From NCBI RefSeq assembly GCF_040361275.1, contig NZ_APNH01000005.1, positions 248,001 through 312,000 of the forward strand: DNA of 64,000 nt. The letters are read 5' to 3'. The stretch is from Salinisphaera sp. T31B1 (GTDB taxonomy: Bacteria; Pseudomonadota; Gammaproteobacteria; Nevskiales; Salinisphaeraceae). Shown here in pieces: positions 8,991 through 16,887 of this stretch. The position numbers were made by a program, and so were the translations under genes. The notes under the pieces are model-generated. The model ran no database searches. It was not told where the DNA came from and worked only from the letters and a program-made list of their open reading frames with translations. Numbering within the stretch: position 1 is the stretch's first letter; each line of letters opens with the position of its first letter.

Positions 8991-9017
8991 AAATTCACTC
9001 GGCGACCGAGTGAATTT
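8991..9017. repeat. Perfect 12-bp inverted repeat with 3-base loop
   Basis: The arms aaattcactcgg (8991-9002) and ccgagtgaattt (9006-9017) are exact complements around 'cga'. The repeat lies 40 bases upstream of the relaxase start in a gene-free stretch. Origins of transfer commonly consist of such an inverted repeat next to the relaxase gene, so this is a candidate oriT arm. It could also be a repressor site. Confidence 0.5.
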
Positions 9018-9706
9018 CTGCCCTTGCGCGTATGCGCGGCCCTTTCGCCCTTTCGAGCAGGCTCTATCGGAGCCTTTCCACGGGTAAGTCCATTACCATT
9101 CAAAAACCTATTCCATTCGGCCCTTTACGCCAGCCCTTCGCTGTCATCGCTGGCCCAACGTAAAAGGCCGCGCATCGGCGCGGCCCGGGTGACTACCGTA
9201 TTGAGCGTGTTGATCGCGACGCGCAGCATAGTGAAAACGTGCATCGCCGGATTGGAGGATTGCCCCAAGGCTATGACATCGGCCTCGTCGTCGGTAAGGC
9301 CCGGTCACGCGGGTTCGGTATCGGGGCGTCGGAACCTGATTCATCTTTGGGCACGGCTCACCGCACAAAGGGGCACCGTCGACTTCCGGAGACGGGCAGC
9401 CGGCGTGGTCAAGAAGGCCGTGGCCTTCCCGAGATCGGCTCCGAGAGCCGGCCCTGGGAAGGCCACGGCGCGACCACGCCTGAATCAGCTTGAAAGGAGC
9501 GCATCAATACACGCCTGGCGCTATGTGGCGCGTTTTCGAGTGGAGATGAATTTGTTCGAGCGTCCGACCCGGCCGAGCGCGCAAGATCGCTGCTCCGAAG
9601 GGCTCATACCTTTTCCACGATCGGAAGAGGGCTGCTACCGTGGCAGAAGGGTTACTCACGATACGGATAAAGCGCCGCTATCAGTGCCAGCTGCCTTTTG
9701 ATGTCG
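9018..9706. other. Gene-free region upstream of the relaxase with a large nested inverted repeat
   Basis: I see no credible gene here. A plus-strand open frame crosses the region (8961-9701), but it has no recognisable domain, runs through the inverted repeats and looks like composition-driven noise. The main structure is an interrupted inverted repeat at 9402-9480: ggcgtggtc pairs with gaccacgcc (9402-9410/9472-9480), and gccgtggccttccc pairs with gggaaggccacggc (9417-9430/9456-9469). It may be part of a transfer origin, or a relic. Confidence 0.45.
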
Positions 9707-9736
9707 GAAAAAAGCCCCGCACGGTGTGCAGGGCTT
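9707..9736 (-). terminator. Rho-independent terminator of the ardC-like gene
   Basis: Read on the minus strand, a GC-rich stem (aagccc...gggctt, with an inner gcac/gtgc pairing) is followed directly by a run of six T. It begins about 15 bases after the stop codon of the ArdC-like gene. Confidence 0.8.
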
Positions 9737-9751
9737 GAGTGAAGGCCGTCA

Positions 9752-10636
9752 TCAGGCGGCGGTATCAACCGATCCGCTTTTAAGCGGAGCGATCAGCCAT
9801 TGATAGGCTGTTTCGGCGTAGGCTGCGGCTCGAAAAATGGCGGACTTATCCTCTTTAAGGATACTGAGCCAGTGGTCGATATAGCTGGCATGTCCGGCGA
9901 TTTCGCCGTGCAGGCCTAGCGCCGACATACAATAGAGCGAGCCGAGCTCGGCGACCAGTTCCTCGAACGCATAAGCGCCCTCGCGGACAGTGGTTTCGTA
10001 TCGTGGTCGAGCACAACGTGACGCATGTTGGGTCGCATGTGCCAGTTCGTGTAACGCCGTGGCGTAGTAGTCGGTCGCAGAGCCGAATCGATCCCGGTCG
10101 GGCATCGTGATGATGTCCGTGTTGGGTCGATAGCAGGCGCGGGCGCCGCCATGCAGGATCGTGATACCGGACGCATTCAGGATGCGCTCGGCTGCCTCGA
10201 CCGGCTCGAAGCCGAACCGCGGACGCGAATCAGGCGCCTTGAGGTCGTCGATCTGATCCAAGTTGAAGACCTTGAAGTGACGCAGCACGCGAATCTGCTC
10301 AGTGACAGCATCGCCGTTGTCGTCGACCTCGCCGGTTTCTTTCTCGAACGCCTTGTAGAAGATCGCCGGTGAGCTGTGCTCATTTTTGCGAACTTGGCCG
10401 CCCAGCTCCTGAGCCTGCCGGTACGTCAGCCAGTGACCGGTGCTATAGCGCTGTTGCAACTGACAGCACCACAGAAACACGACGTTGAAGCCGTGGTAAT
10501 CATGGCCGGTGCTCAAATTGACCGGGATGTTGAGGGTGTGTGTGCGGTCCCAGGGACAGCGCCAGGGCAGGGTGCCCTGTTCCAGTGCGTCTATGATCTG
10601 ATCGGTAATCTGCTTGCGGATATCGGTTTTGGACAT
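9752..10636 (-). CDS. ArdC-like antirestriction protein (ssDNA-binding plus zincin domain)
   Basis: ArdC proteins protect incoming single-stranded DNA during conjugation. The N-terminal ~120 residues match the ArdC N-terminal ssDNA-binding domain ('QGTLPWRCPWD', 'YHGFNVVFLW', 'WLTYRQAQELGGQVRKNE'). The C-terminal half is a zincin-like metallopeptidase with the HExxH motif in 'ALHELAHATQHASR'. I chose the ATG at 10636 (MSKTD...) because it is preceded by 'aggag' seven bases upstream; an upstream in-frame ATG at 10654 lacks such a site. The leader is nearly identical to that of the neighbouring DUF3577 gene. Typical cargo of conjugative elements. Confidence 0.85.
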   Translation of the reverse strand: MSKTDIRKQITDQIIDALEQGTLPWRCPWDRTHTLNIPVNLSTGHDYHGFNVVFLWCCQLQQRYSTGHWLTYRQAQELGGQVRKNEHSSPAIFYKAFEKETGEVDDNGDAVTEQIRVLRHFKVFNLDQIDDLKAPDSRPRFGFEPVEAAERILNASGITILHGGARACYRPNTDIITMPDRDRFGSATDYYATALHELAHATQHASRCARPRYETTVREGAYAFEELVAELGSLYCMSALGLHGEIAGHASYIDHWLSILKEDKSAIFRAAAYAETAYQWLIAPLKSGSVDTAA

Positions 10637-10679
10637 GGTGTTTCTCCTGATCATTCGGCGAGAAACACCGCGCCCGATA

Positions 10680-10694
10680 GGGAACGATGTTCCC
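10680..10694. promoter_or_regulatory. Palindrome in the ardC-like leader
   Basis: gggaac-gat-gttccc lies about 45 bases upstream of the ArdC-like start. A related hairpin sits at the same place upstream of the DUF3577 gene (11415-11438). It may be an operator or a leader hairpin shared by the two genes. Confidence 0.4.
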
Positions 10695-10723
10695 CGGCCG
10701 GGAGTGAAAACGAGTGGTTGAAA

Positions 10724-10745
10724 ATCGGGACGCGAACGTCCCGAT
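10724..10745 (-). terminator. Hairpin terminator after the DUF3577 gene
   Basis: On the minus strand a perfect 9-bp stem (atcgggacg/cgtcccgat) closed by a TTCG tetraloop is followed by TTTC. It lies 14 bases beyond the stop codon of the DUF3577 gene. The T run is short, so termination may be partial. Confidence 0.6.
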
Positions 10746-10758
10746 GTCGTTTTATGGC

Positions 10759-11382
10759 CTATACGGCCGCGGTTGCAGCGGACAGACGCCAGACCTTGTC
10801 TTGGCCATCGAAGCGATAGCCCGCTTCCTTGAGTGCTTTCTTGCGCTCCTGAAAGTCGGGATCGTCCTTCGACAGCGCGACTTCGGTCGGCATGCAGTCC
10901 GGACTCGACTCGGACGATTCAGGCGTGGCCGCTTCCGATTCGGATGCGGTCTCGGATCGGGAGTCGCTGTGCTGCGATTCCGTTTCCTCGCCGTCGTCGG
11001 ATGCCGTCTCGGCGCTGTAAACAGTCACGCCATCGATCTTGATGAAGCCGATGTAGAGCAGGCGGGATTTCAGGCTGACGCCCGTCTCGCCGGCACGTTC
11101 GCCCTTGGCATAGGTGAACGTGTCTACGTATAGATCGCCGAGCCGGAAACCGATCAAGACCTTGCGGTCCTGTTTTACGGCGTCCTGATACTGCTGGACC
11201 AGGTCGATCGCTTTGGCACCGCTGACGCGGCAATCAAAACGTGTGGTGTTGACGTTGTCAGCCGAACCGTGCAGTGCTGCGATGTCGCAGGCCCAGAACG
11301 GCGTGCCGTTCTGGGGACGAACCTCGCGAACGCGGTTCAGATAGCCGATGCCTTGCGTGTGAAGGTCGAAGTATTCAGACAT
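10759..11382 (-). CDS. DUF3577 (STY4534-type) conjugative-element protein
   Basis: The N-terminal ~130 residues ('YFDLHTQGIGYLNRVREV', 'PFWACDIAALHGSAD', 'RFDCRVSG', 'VLIGFRLGDLYVDTFTY') match the DUF3577 family carried by integrative and conjugative elements. These are thought to be single-stranded-DNA-associated proteins, but their biochemistry is not established. The C terminus has an acidic Ser/Glu-rich linker (about 140-175), then 'DPDFQERKKALKEAGYRFD', a small motif seen at the ends of ICE proteins. I chose the ATG at 11382 because an 'aggag' site lies seven bases upstream, exactly as for the ArdC-like gene. Confidence 0.75.
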   Translation of the reverse strand: MSEYFDLHTQGIGYLNRVREVRPQNGTPFWACDIAALHGSADNVNTTRFDCRVSGAKAIDLVQQYQDAVKQDRKVLIGFRLGDLYVDTFTYAKGERAGETGVSLKSRLLYIGFIKIDGVTVYSAETASDDGEETESQHSDSRSETASESEAATPESSESSPDCMPTEVALSKDDPDFQERKKALKEAGYRFDGQDKVWRLSAATAAV

Positions 11383-11414
11383 GGTGTTTCTCCTGATACG
11401 GGACACACCACGCC

Positions 11415-11438
11415 CTTTCGGGATGATGTTCCCGAAAG
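11415..11438. promoter_or_regulatory. 9-bp hairpin in the DUF3577 leader
   Basis: ctttcggga (11415-11423) pairs exactly with tcccgaaag (11430-11438) around a six-base loop, about 33 bases upstream of the DUF3577 start. It matches the position of the palindrome before the ArdC-like gene. Confidence 0.45.
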
Positions 11439-12303
11439 TGGGTTGGAAGGTGCTGCTGATGCAACGATGAATGGAAACTGGATCGGACTCGAAAGCCGCC
11501 TCGTTACACGATCCGTCGAGGCTTAAAGGGCCGCTATGAACCTAGCGGTAGGCGTTCGGATAAAGGCTAAATAGATTCGATGCGCAGTGTCAATAGTGCG
11601 TGATGGGCCGTTTATTCGATAAACCGCCAATGCTCGGATAGTTTGTCCGGTACGTGGTTATAGGCACACGGGCAGAGGCCGGGACTTCGACCAATCTTAG
11701 CCGAAAAAGGAAGGCCTACCCGATTGCCTTTGAAGTCGCCGGTTCATGAGAAGATCAGCGTATATATACATTCTGGCGGGTCAGCGAACCTGCGGCTAGC
11801 TTCAGATTTGCGAAATGCTACGGGTCTTCCCAACCTAGCTCTCTCGCCATCCGGCCAACTATTTCCAGGGGTTCGGCCTCGTCCAGCAAATCGAGCATTT
11901 CCATTTAGACACGATTGGCGACGACACTTTCTTTACCGTCGGATTGGGGCGGATTGGGGTGTCGCGGCCGTGTCGTCACCGTTTCAAGATTTCGAGGCCT
12001 GTAACTCGGGAAACGGCAGCCATTCCGGCGCCGACACAAGCTGAAACGGCGATACAAGGCTTGAGACACTCGCGGGCCCGAATCTCGGCAACGTATGCAA
12101 CGCCGACGTGTCGGATGACCGGTTGGCTTGCGGTAGCCCAGTTTCTCAAACGGTGTTGAGTCGCCGATGGTTGGCGTATGACGGGCGATTATGACGAAAT
12201 CTCGATCTCATTGGGGCTGTCTTCTGCTCGCAAAACTCGACCGGGCCCATGGCGCGCCCGAGTCGGTTTACGCCGGGGTGAAAGGGTGCACACGCTAAGA
12301 CAG
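11439..12303. other. Stretch without recognisable genes between ICE remnant and copper island
   Basis: About 865 bases hold no frame that I can connect to a protein family. A 106-codon plus-strand frame at 11724-12044 has no domain, no clear ribosome site and overlaps other open frames, so I do not call it. The composition is mixed and less GC-rich than the flanks. It may be degraded mobile-element DNA. Confidence 0.4.
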
Positions 12304-14718
12304 TCAAAGGCCGATTCGCCGCAACCGTAGCGCGTTGGTGATCACTGATACCGAAGAAAAACTCATCGCAGCAGCAGCCAGCATGGGCGAGAGCATTGCG
12401 CCGAAAATCGGATACAACACGCCCGCGGCCACTGGCACGCCGGCGCCGTTGTAAATGAACGCGAAGAACAGGTTCTGGCGGATATTGCGCATCGACTGTT
12501 CCGATAGACGTCGGGCCTTGGCGATACCGCGCAGGTCGCCCTTGACCAGGGTGACACGCGCGCTCTCCATTGCCACGTCCGTGCCCGTGCCCATGGCGAT
12601 GCCGACATCGGCCAGGGCCAGTGCCGGTGCGTCGTTGACGCCGTCGCCGGCCATGGCCACCTTGTAGCCGTCGCCCTGGAACTTCTCCACCAGCGCGTGC
12701 TTGTCCTCGGGCAGAGCGTTGGCATGCACCTCGTCGATGCCGAGTTGTTCTCCCACGGCACGGGCGGTCGCCTCCGAGTCGCCGGTGAGCATGACGATCC
12801 GCAGGCCGGCTTCGTGCAGGATACGCACGGCCTCATCGGTGGATTGCTTGATCGGGTCGGCGACTGCCACCAGCCCGGCGATGGCGCCGTTCACGGCGGC
12901 CAGCATGACTGTTTCGCCCCGGGTGCGGCGTTCTTCGGCCGTATCGGCCAGTGCGCCGGGGTCGATATCGTTGTCCTGCATCAGACGGGTATTGCCGATC
13001 AGGACAGAGCGGCCATCCACGGTGCCACGTACGCCCTTGCCGGTGATCGAGTCGAAATCGCTCGCATCGACCGGCGTAATACCGCGTTCGGCGGCACCGT
13101 CGACGATCGAGCGGGCCAGCGGATGCTCGCTGGCGTGTTCCAGGGAGGCCACCAGCTTGAGCAGGTCGTTTTCGTCGACGCCGTCGGCGGTTTCCACCGC
13201 TACCAGTTTGGGTTTGCCTTCGGTGAGCGTCCCGGTCTTGTCCACCAGCAACACATCCACCTGTTCCATGAGTTCCAGCGCTTCGGCGTCACGGATGAGC
13301 ACGCCCTCGCGCGCGCCGCGGCCCACGCCTACCATCACCGACATGGGCGTGGCCAGGCCCAGCGCACAGGGGCAGGCGATGATCAACACCGAAATCGCGG
13401 CGACCAGCGCATAGGCCAGCGCCGGCGCCGGGCCGACCAGGGCCCAGACGATGAACGCCACGATCGCGGTGCCCACGACCGCCGGCACGAAGATCCCGGC
13501 CACCTTGTCGGCCAGGCCCTGGATGGGCGCGCGCGAGCGCTGGGCCTGGGCCACCATGCCGACGATCCGGGCCAGCACCGTATCGTCGCCGACCTGGCCG
13601 GCGGCCATCACGAAACCGCCCGTCTGGTTGACGGTGCCGCCGGTGACGCTGTCGCCGACGTCTTTTTCCTGTGGAATGGGCTCGCCGGAGATCATGGATT
13701 CGTCCAGGGTCGAGCGACCCTCGACGATCTCGCCGTCTACCGGCACTTTCTCGCCGGGGCGTACGCGCAGCCTGTCGCCGGCGGCGAGGGCGTCCAGCGA
13801 GACTTCTTCTTCGTCGCCGTCCGTGTTGATGCGATGGGCGCTGGGCGGCGCCAGGTCAAGCAGCGACTTCAATGCCTGCGAGGTCTGGCCGCGGGCGCGG
13901 GCCTCCATGACCTGTCCCAGCAGGATCAGGGTGATGATGACCGCCGCCGCCTCGAAATAGATCGGCGCGTGGCCGGCGTCGCTCAGGAAGGCGGCGGGCA
14001 ACAGGCCAGGCAGCAGCAGCGCGAATATCGAGAAGCCGTAGGCCGCGCCGACGCCCAGCATGATCAGCGTCCACATATTGGGGCTGGTATTGCGTATCGA
14101 TTTCCAGCCGCGCTTGAAGGCAAAGCCGCCGCACCAGAACACCACCGGCGTGGCCAGTGCGAACTGGATCCAGCCGAAGGCATTGCCGAACAAGCCGCGA
14201 ATACCCAGCCCCGGCACCATTTCGCCCATGGCCAGCAGCAGCACGGCCGCCGACAGCGGCACGCTCACCCAGAAGCGCCGACGCATGACCGTGAGTTCGC
14301 CGTTCTCGTCGTCGGCGGCGGATACGCGCGTCGGCTCCAGTGCCATGCCGCACTTGGGGCAGTCGCCCGGTTCGTCCTGGACGATCTCCGGGTGCATGGG
14401 GCAGGTGTATTGGGTCTGGCGCTTCGGCGGGCCGGATGCCTCCAGCGCCATGCCGCATTTCGGGCAATCTCCCGGATGATCCTGCTCGATTTCCGGGTGC
14501 ATGGGGCAGGTATAAGTAGCGCCTGCGGGGACTGGTTTCCGCGCTTGCCTGGCCGGGTTCAGGAATGTTTCCGGATCGGCCACGAAGCGATCAAGGCAGC
14601 GCTCGCTGCAGAAATGATAGCGGTTGCCGTCGTGCTCGTGCGCGGGTGCATGGTCGGGGTCGACGGTCATGCCGCAGACGGGGTCCTTTACGGTCGCGGT
14701 CGCGTTCTGTTCGCTCAT
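12304..14718 (-). CDS. copA: Copper/silver-exporting P1B-type ATPase with YHS and two heavy-metal-binding motifs
   Basis: This 804-residue ATPase pumps Cu(I)/Ag(I) from cytosol to periplasm. From the N terminus: a YHS domain ('[12 protein letters not shown]...YHFCSERC', about 10-53), then two copies of the Cys/Met/His motif 'YTCPMHPEI...[10 protein letters not shown]' (about 69-93 and 103-128), eight predicted membrane helices, CPC at 449-451, the phosphorylation motif DKTGT with D493, 'EHPLARS', and the 'GDGVNDAPA' hinge. There is no HMA domain. This layout is typical of SilP/CopB-like copper ATPases. The ATG overlaps the TGA of the upstream merR gene by four bases, so the two are one operon under the CueR-type promoter at 15149-15179. 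Confidence 0.92.
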   Translation of the reverse strand: MSEQNATATVKDPVCGMTVDPDHAPAHEHDGNRYHFCSERCLDRFVADPETFLNPARQARKPVPAGATYTCPMHPEIEQDHPGDCPKCGMALEASGPPKRQTQYTCPMHPEIVQDEPGDCPKCGMALEPTRVSAADDENGELTVMRRRFWVSVPLSAAVLLLAMGEMVPGLGIRGLFGNAFGWIQFALATPVVFWCGGFAFKRGWKSIRNTSPNMWTLIMLGVGAAYGFSIFALLLPGLLPAAFLSDAGHAPIYFEAAAVIITLILLGQVMEARARGQTSQALKSLLDLAPPSAHRINTDGDEEEVSLDALAAGDRLRVRPGEKVPVDGEIVEGRSTLDESMISGEPIPQEKDVGDSVTGGTVNQTGGFVMAAGQVGDDTVLARIVGMVAQAQRSRAPIQGLADKVAGIFVPAVVGTAIVAFIVWALVGPAPALAYALVAAISVLIIACPCALGLATPMSVMVGVGRGAREGVLIRDAEALELMEQVDVLLVDKTGTLTEGKPKLVAVETADGVDENDLLKLVASLEHASEHPLARSIVDGAAERGITPVDASDFDSITGKGVRGTVDGRSVLIGNTRLMQDNDIDPGALADTAEERRTRGETVMLAAVNGAIAGLVAVADPIKQSTDEAVRILHEAGLRIVMLTGDSEATARAVGEQLGIDEVHANALPEDKHALVEKFQGDGYKVAMAGDGVNDAPALALADVGIAMGTGTDVAMESARVTLVKGDLRGIAKARRLSEQSMRNIRQNLFFAFIYNGAGVPVAAGVLYPIFGAMLSPMLAAAAMSFSSVSVITNALRLRRIGL

Positions 14719-15119
14719 GAGTGCTGTTCCTTGTCGGTCAGCGTTTCAATGATGGGGCACCCGGCCACCGGGCCTTCGCCGGAGCAACGTCGAGTCATGT
14801 CCTGCAACGCGGCGCGCATGCGTTCGAGATCGGCCAGACGCGCCTCGATTTCCGAAAGTTTAGCCAGGGCGATACCCTTGACCTCGGCGCGCTCGCCGCC
14901 GGCCTGCAGGCCCAGCAGCGTCGTGATCTCGTCGAGGGTGAAGCCGAGTTGCTTCGCGCGTCGGATGAAACGCAGCCGGTCCGCGGCGCCCGGTGGGTAC
15001 CGACGGTAACCGCTGGCGGCCCGCGGAGGCTCCGGCATGAGACCACGCCGCTCATAGAAGCGAATGGTTTCAACGCCGGTGTCCGCGGTTTTCGCGAGTT
15101 GGCCGATGGAGTAAGACAT
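14715..15119 (-). CDS. cueR: CueR-like MerR-family copper-responsive activator
   Basis: The protein has 134 residues when started at the ATG that gives [10 protein letters not shown]; the longer frame would run through its own promoter. Features are the MerR winged helix ('[23 protein letters not shown]'), a dimerisation helix, and a C-terminal metal loop with C112 and C121 ('[14 protein letters not shown]'). There is no cysteine near position 79, so it has the two-Cys pattern of the Cu(I)/Ag(I)/Au(I) sensors CueR and GolS rather than the three-Cys pattern of MerR or ZntR. It is co-transcribed with the copA ATPase and probably activates its own promoter and the similar one before the Cus operon (35438-35468). 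Confidence 0.85.
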   Translation of the reverse strand: MSYSIGQLAKTADTGVETIRFYERRGLMPEPPRAASGYRRYPPGAADRLRFIRRAKQLGFTLDEITTLLGLQAGGERAEVKGIALAKLSEIEARLADLERMRAALQDMTRRCSGEGPVAGCPIIETLTDKEQHS

Positions 15120-15148
15120 GACAGCTTCCATGTTGCTCAACGAGCGTG

Positions 15149-15179
15149 ATACTAAGTCCGTAGTGGAGTACGGAGTCAA
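15149..15179 (-). promoter_or_regulatory. MerR-type promoter/operator of merR-copA
   Basis: On the minus strand TTGACT (15174-15179) and TAGTAT (15149-15154) are separated by exactly 19 bases, the long spacer typical of MerR-activated promoters. The spacer carries the dyad CCGTA...TACGG. The start codon of merR lies 30 bases downstream. It is nearly identical to the site at 35438-35468. Confidence 0.85.
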
Positions 15180-15244
15180 TAGCTATTCAATTTCTCGATA
15201 CGGGGCCGTTGTCAGTTCGGGTGGCTCACTGCCGCCGCCGGGGT

Positions 15245-15952
15245 CTACATTTTCTCCTTGACGCCAATACGAATCAGCCACCAGTTGACCGGGTAACTGG
15301 TGGCAAAGCCGAACAGCATCGCGATCTGCATCATGAACCAGAACTCGACTGTATTTGTCTTCAGTTCAGTACCCAGAAGGGCCGCGAAGATCCAGAAATG
15401 CGCCACGGCCATGAAGCCGTACATACCGATTTGCCATGCGGTGAGTGATAGCGTGTCGGCTTTAACGGCGGCAATCAGACCCTGCCAAGCGGTAACGTCA
15501 CGCATGGGTTTGATGGTGAAATACTGAAAGGCAATCCCGAAGCCAAAAGCGAAGAGGTAATCAAGAACCCATACTGCGAACATCTTGGTTTCGAACAGCG
15601 TGTGCCAACCGAACCAGGTCGCAATGACTGGAAGGGAGAACGCCAGCCACTCCGCACAAATGTCGCCCAAGGTGCAGCCACTTCCACAGTGACTCGAGCC
15701 TTTGCCTACCATGGCTGGGTAGGGCGTCGCGGCCGTGTGGTCCTCGACGCCGTCCTGTGCGGCGAGGCGCCCGTAGCGATAGTAGCCCCATACCGCGAAG
15801 ACCGACCCGAAAAGCGCGGTGACCGGCCAGACCACGTTCATGATCCACATCTTCTGTGGATGCGTTCGCTCGTCCGCTGCGATGATGGAGGCGCAGGCGA
15901 ATGCCACGAGTAGCGACGCGATGGACAGCCAGTGAAGCCAGTTTGGAATCAT
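15245..15952 (-). CDS. DUF4396 membrane protein
   Basis: This 235-residue inner-membrane protein has about six predicted helices. It matches the DUF4396 family in 'MWIMNVVWPVTALFG' and in the segment 'SSHCGSGCTLGDICAEWL', which holds clustered Cys/His residues. The last part ('FWFMMQIAMLFGFATSYPVNWWLI') is the usual C-terminal helix. DUF4396 proteins are repeatedly found next to multicopper-oxidase genes and may handle copper in the membrane, but no function has been shown as far as I know. The gene sits downstream of copB with a strong stem-loop between them, so it may be transcribed separately. Confidence 0.75.
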   Translation of the reverse strand: MIPNWLHWLSIASLLVAFACASIIAADERTHPQKMWIMNVVWPVTALFGSVFAVWGYYRYGRLAAQDGVEDHTAATPYPAMVGKGSSHCGSGCTLGDICAEWLAFSLPVIATWFGWHTLFETKMFAVWVLDYLFAFGFGIAFQYFTIKPMRDVTAWQGLIAAVKADTLSLTAWQIGMYGFMAVAHFWIFAALLGTELKTNTVEFWFMMQIAMLFGFATSYPVNWWLIRIGVKEKM

Positions 15953-16029
15953 GGAGTACCTTATTCTGTCGTTGAACAGCCAGTCATAACGATGTGCCCA
16001 TGTCGGGCTTGTTTACCGTGTCGAACAGG

Positions 16030-16067
16030 GAGCGGGCGTCGATCCAATTCCGGATCGACGCCCGCTC
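16030..16067 (-). terminator. 16-bp perfect stem-loop after copB
   Basis: gagcgggcgtcgatcc (16030-16045) pairs exactly with ggatcgacgcccgctc (16052-16067). It lies 11 bases past the copB stop. No T run follows, so it may act as a transcript-stabilising or attenuating hairpin rather than a full terminator. Confidence 0.6.
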
Positions 16068-16077
16068 ATAGCACCGG

Positions 16078-16887
16078 CTAGTACCAGGCGCGGACGCCGA
16101 CCACGAAAGCGGTCGACGATGTCGATTCGCCTTCCGCACGTGCGATGTCCTTGGTATCACCGTATTTTTGTTCCCAGCGCACGCCGATATAAGGCGCAAA
16201 TTCGCGCCGGATTTCGTAGCGTAGGCGTACACCCATCTCGGTGTTGTTCAGGCCTCTTCCTAAGCCATATTCAGGTGTGTCGCGTGCCGAGGCGTTGATT
16301 TCCAGCCGGGGTTGCAGGATCAAGCGCTGGGTGAGCAGCAATTCGTACTCGAACTCGCCACGAAAGCTCACGTCGCCGTCTTCGCTGACGAACAACGCGG
16401 TATCGGATTCGAACCAGTAGGGCGCGAGCCCCTGCAGGCCGATGACTGCAAAACCACGGTCCGGATTAGGGTTGACGTCGTAACGCAGACCGACCTGAGC
16501 GCCCCAGAACGGACTGATCATTCGGTTGTACAAGGCCTGAAATTCCGTGGATTCAGGCGAGCCGCCGCTGATCGGCCCTTCGCCCTCGGTCTTGAGCCAG
16601 AGCTTGTTGAAGTCGCCACCGACCCATCCCTGCGCATCCCAGAGATAGTTATTCGGACCTTCCGGATCTCCATATTCGAGACGGTCGATTTGCACGAACT
16701 TATGCAGTTTCTGATCGTTGATCGGCTTGGACCAGGCCACCGGGGCACCGCTGGCGGAATCCATCGGGCCTGCCGGCACTACAGAGTCCAAATCCGACTT
16801 GCCATTGGAGGCGGCCTGAACGGCACTGACTGACGCCAGAAAAAGCAAAAGGCTACCGCCGCTACGAAGTAAATAATTGTTAAGCAT
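16078..16887 (-). CDS. copB: Copper resistance protein B (outer membrane)
   Basis: CopB/PcoB proteins are outer-membrane beta barrels that work with the oxidase CopA in periplasmic copper resistance. The ATG at 16887 is preceded by 'gggag' and starts a clear signal peptide ('LLRSGGSLLLFLASVSAVQA', cleavage near residue 26). Family motifs are 'DRLEYGDPEGPNNYLWDAQGW', 'FQALYNRMISPFWGAQVGLR', 'GLAPYWFESD' and the C-terminal strand ending in aromatic 'RAWY', the barrel-assembly signal. The short Met-rich linker seen in many CopB proteins is missing. The gene overlaps the end of copA by eight bases, which supports co-translation. Confidence 0.9.
   Translation of the reverse strand: MLNNYLLRSGGSLLLFLASVSAVQAASNGKSDLDSVVPAGPMDSASGAPVAWSKPINDQKLHKFVQIDRLEYGDPEGPNNYLWDAQGWVGGDFNKLWLKTEGEGPISGGSPESTEFQALYNRMISPFWGAQVGLRYDVNPNPDRGFAVIGLQGLAPYWFESDTALFVSEDGDVSFRGEFEYELLLTQRLILQPRLEINASARDTPEYGLGRGLNNTEMGVRLRYEIRREFAPYIGVRWEQKYGDTKDIARAEGESTSSTAFVVGVRAWY

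Noticed and set aside
8961-9701. A 246-codon plus-strand open frame upstream of the relaxase
   Set aside because: No family resemblance, passes straight through perfect inverted repeats and lacks a credible start.
11724-12044. A 106-codon plus-strand open frame in the gene-poor stretch
   Set aside because: No domain, no ribosome site and other overlapping frames of similar quality.
12697-15009. A 770-codon plus-strand open frame
   Set aside because: It runs antisense to the copA ATPase and merR, is rich in His/Gly/Arg from GC codon bias and has no domain.
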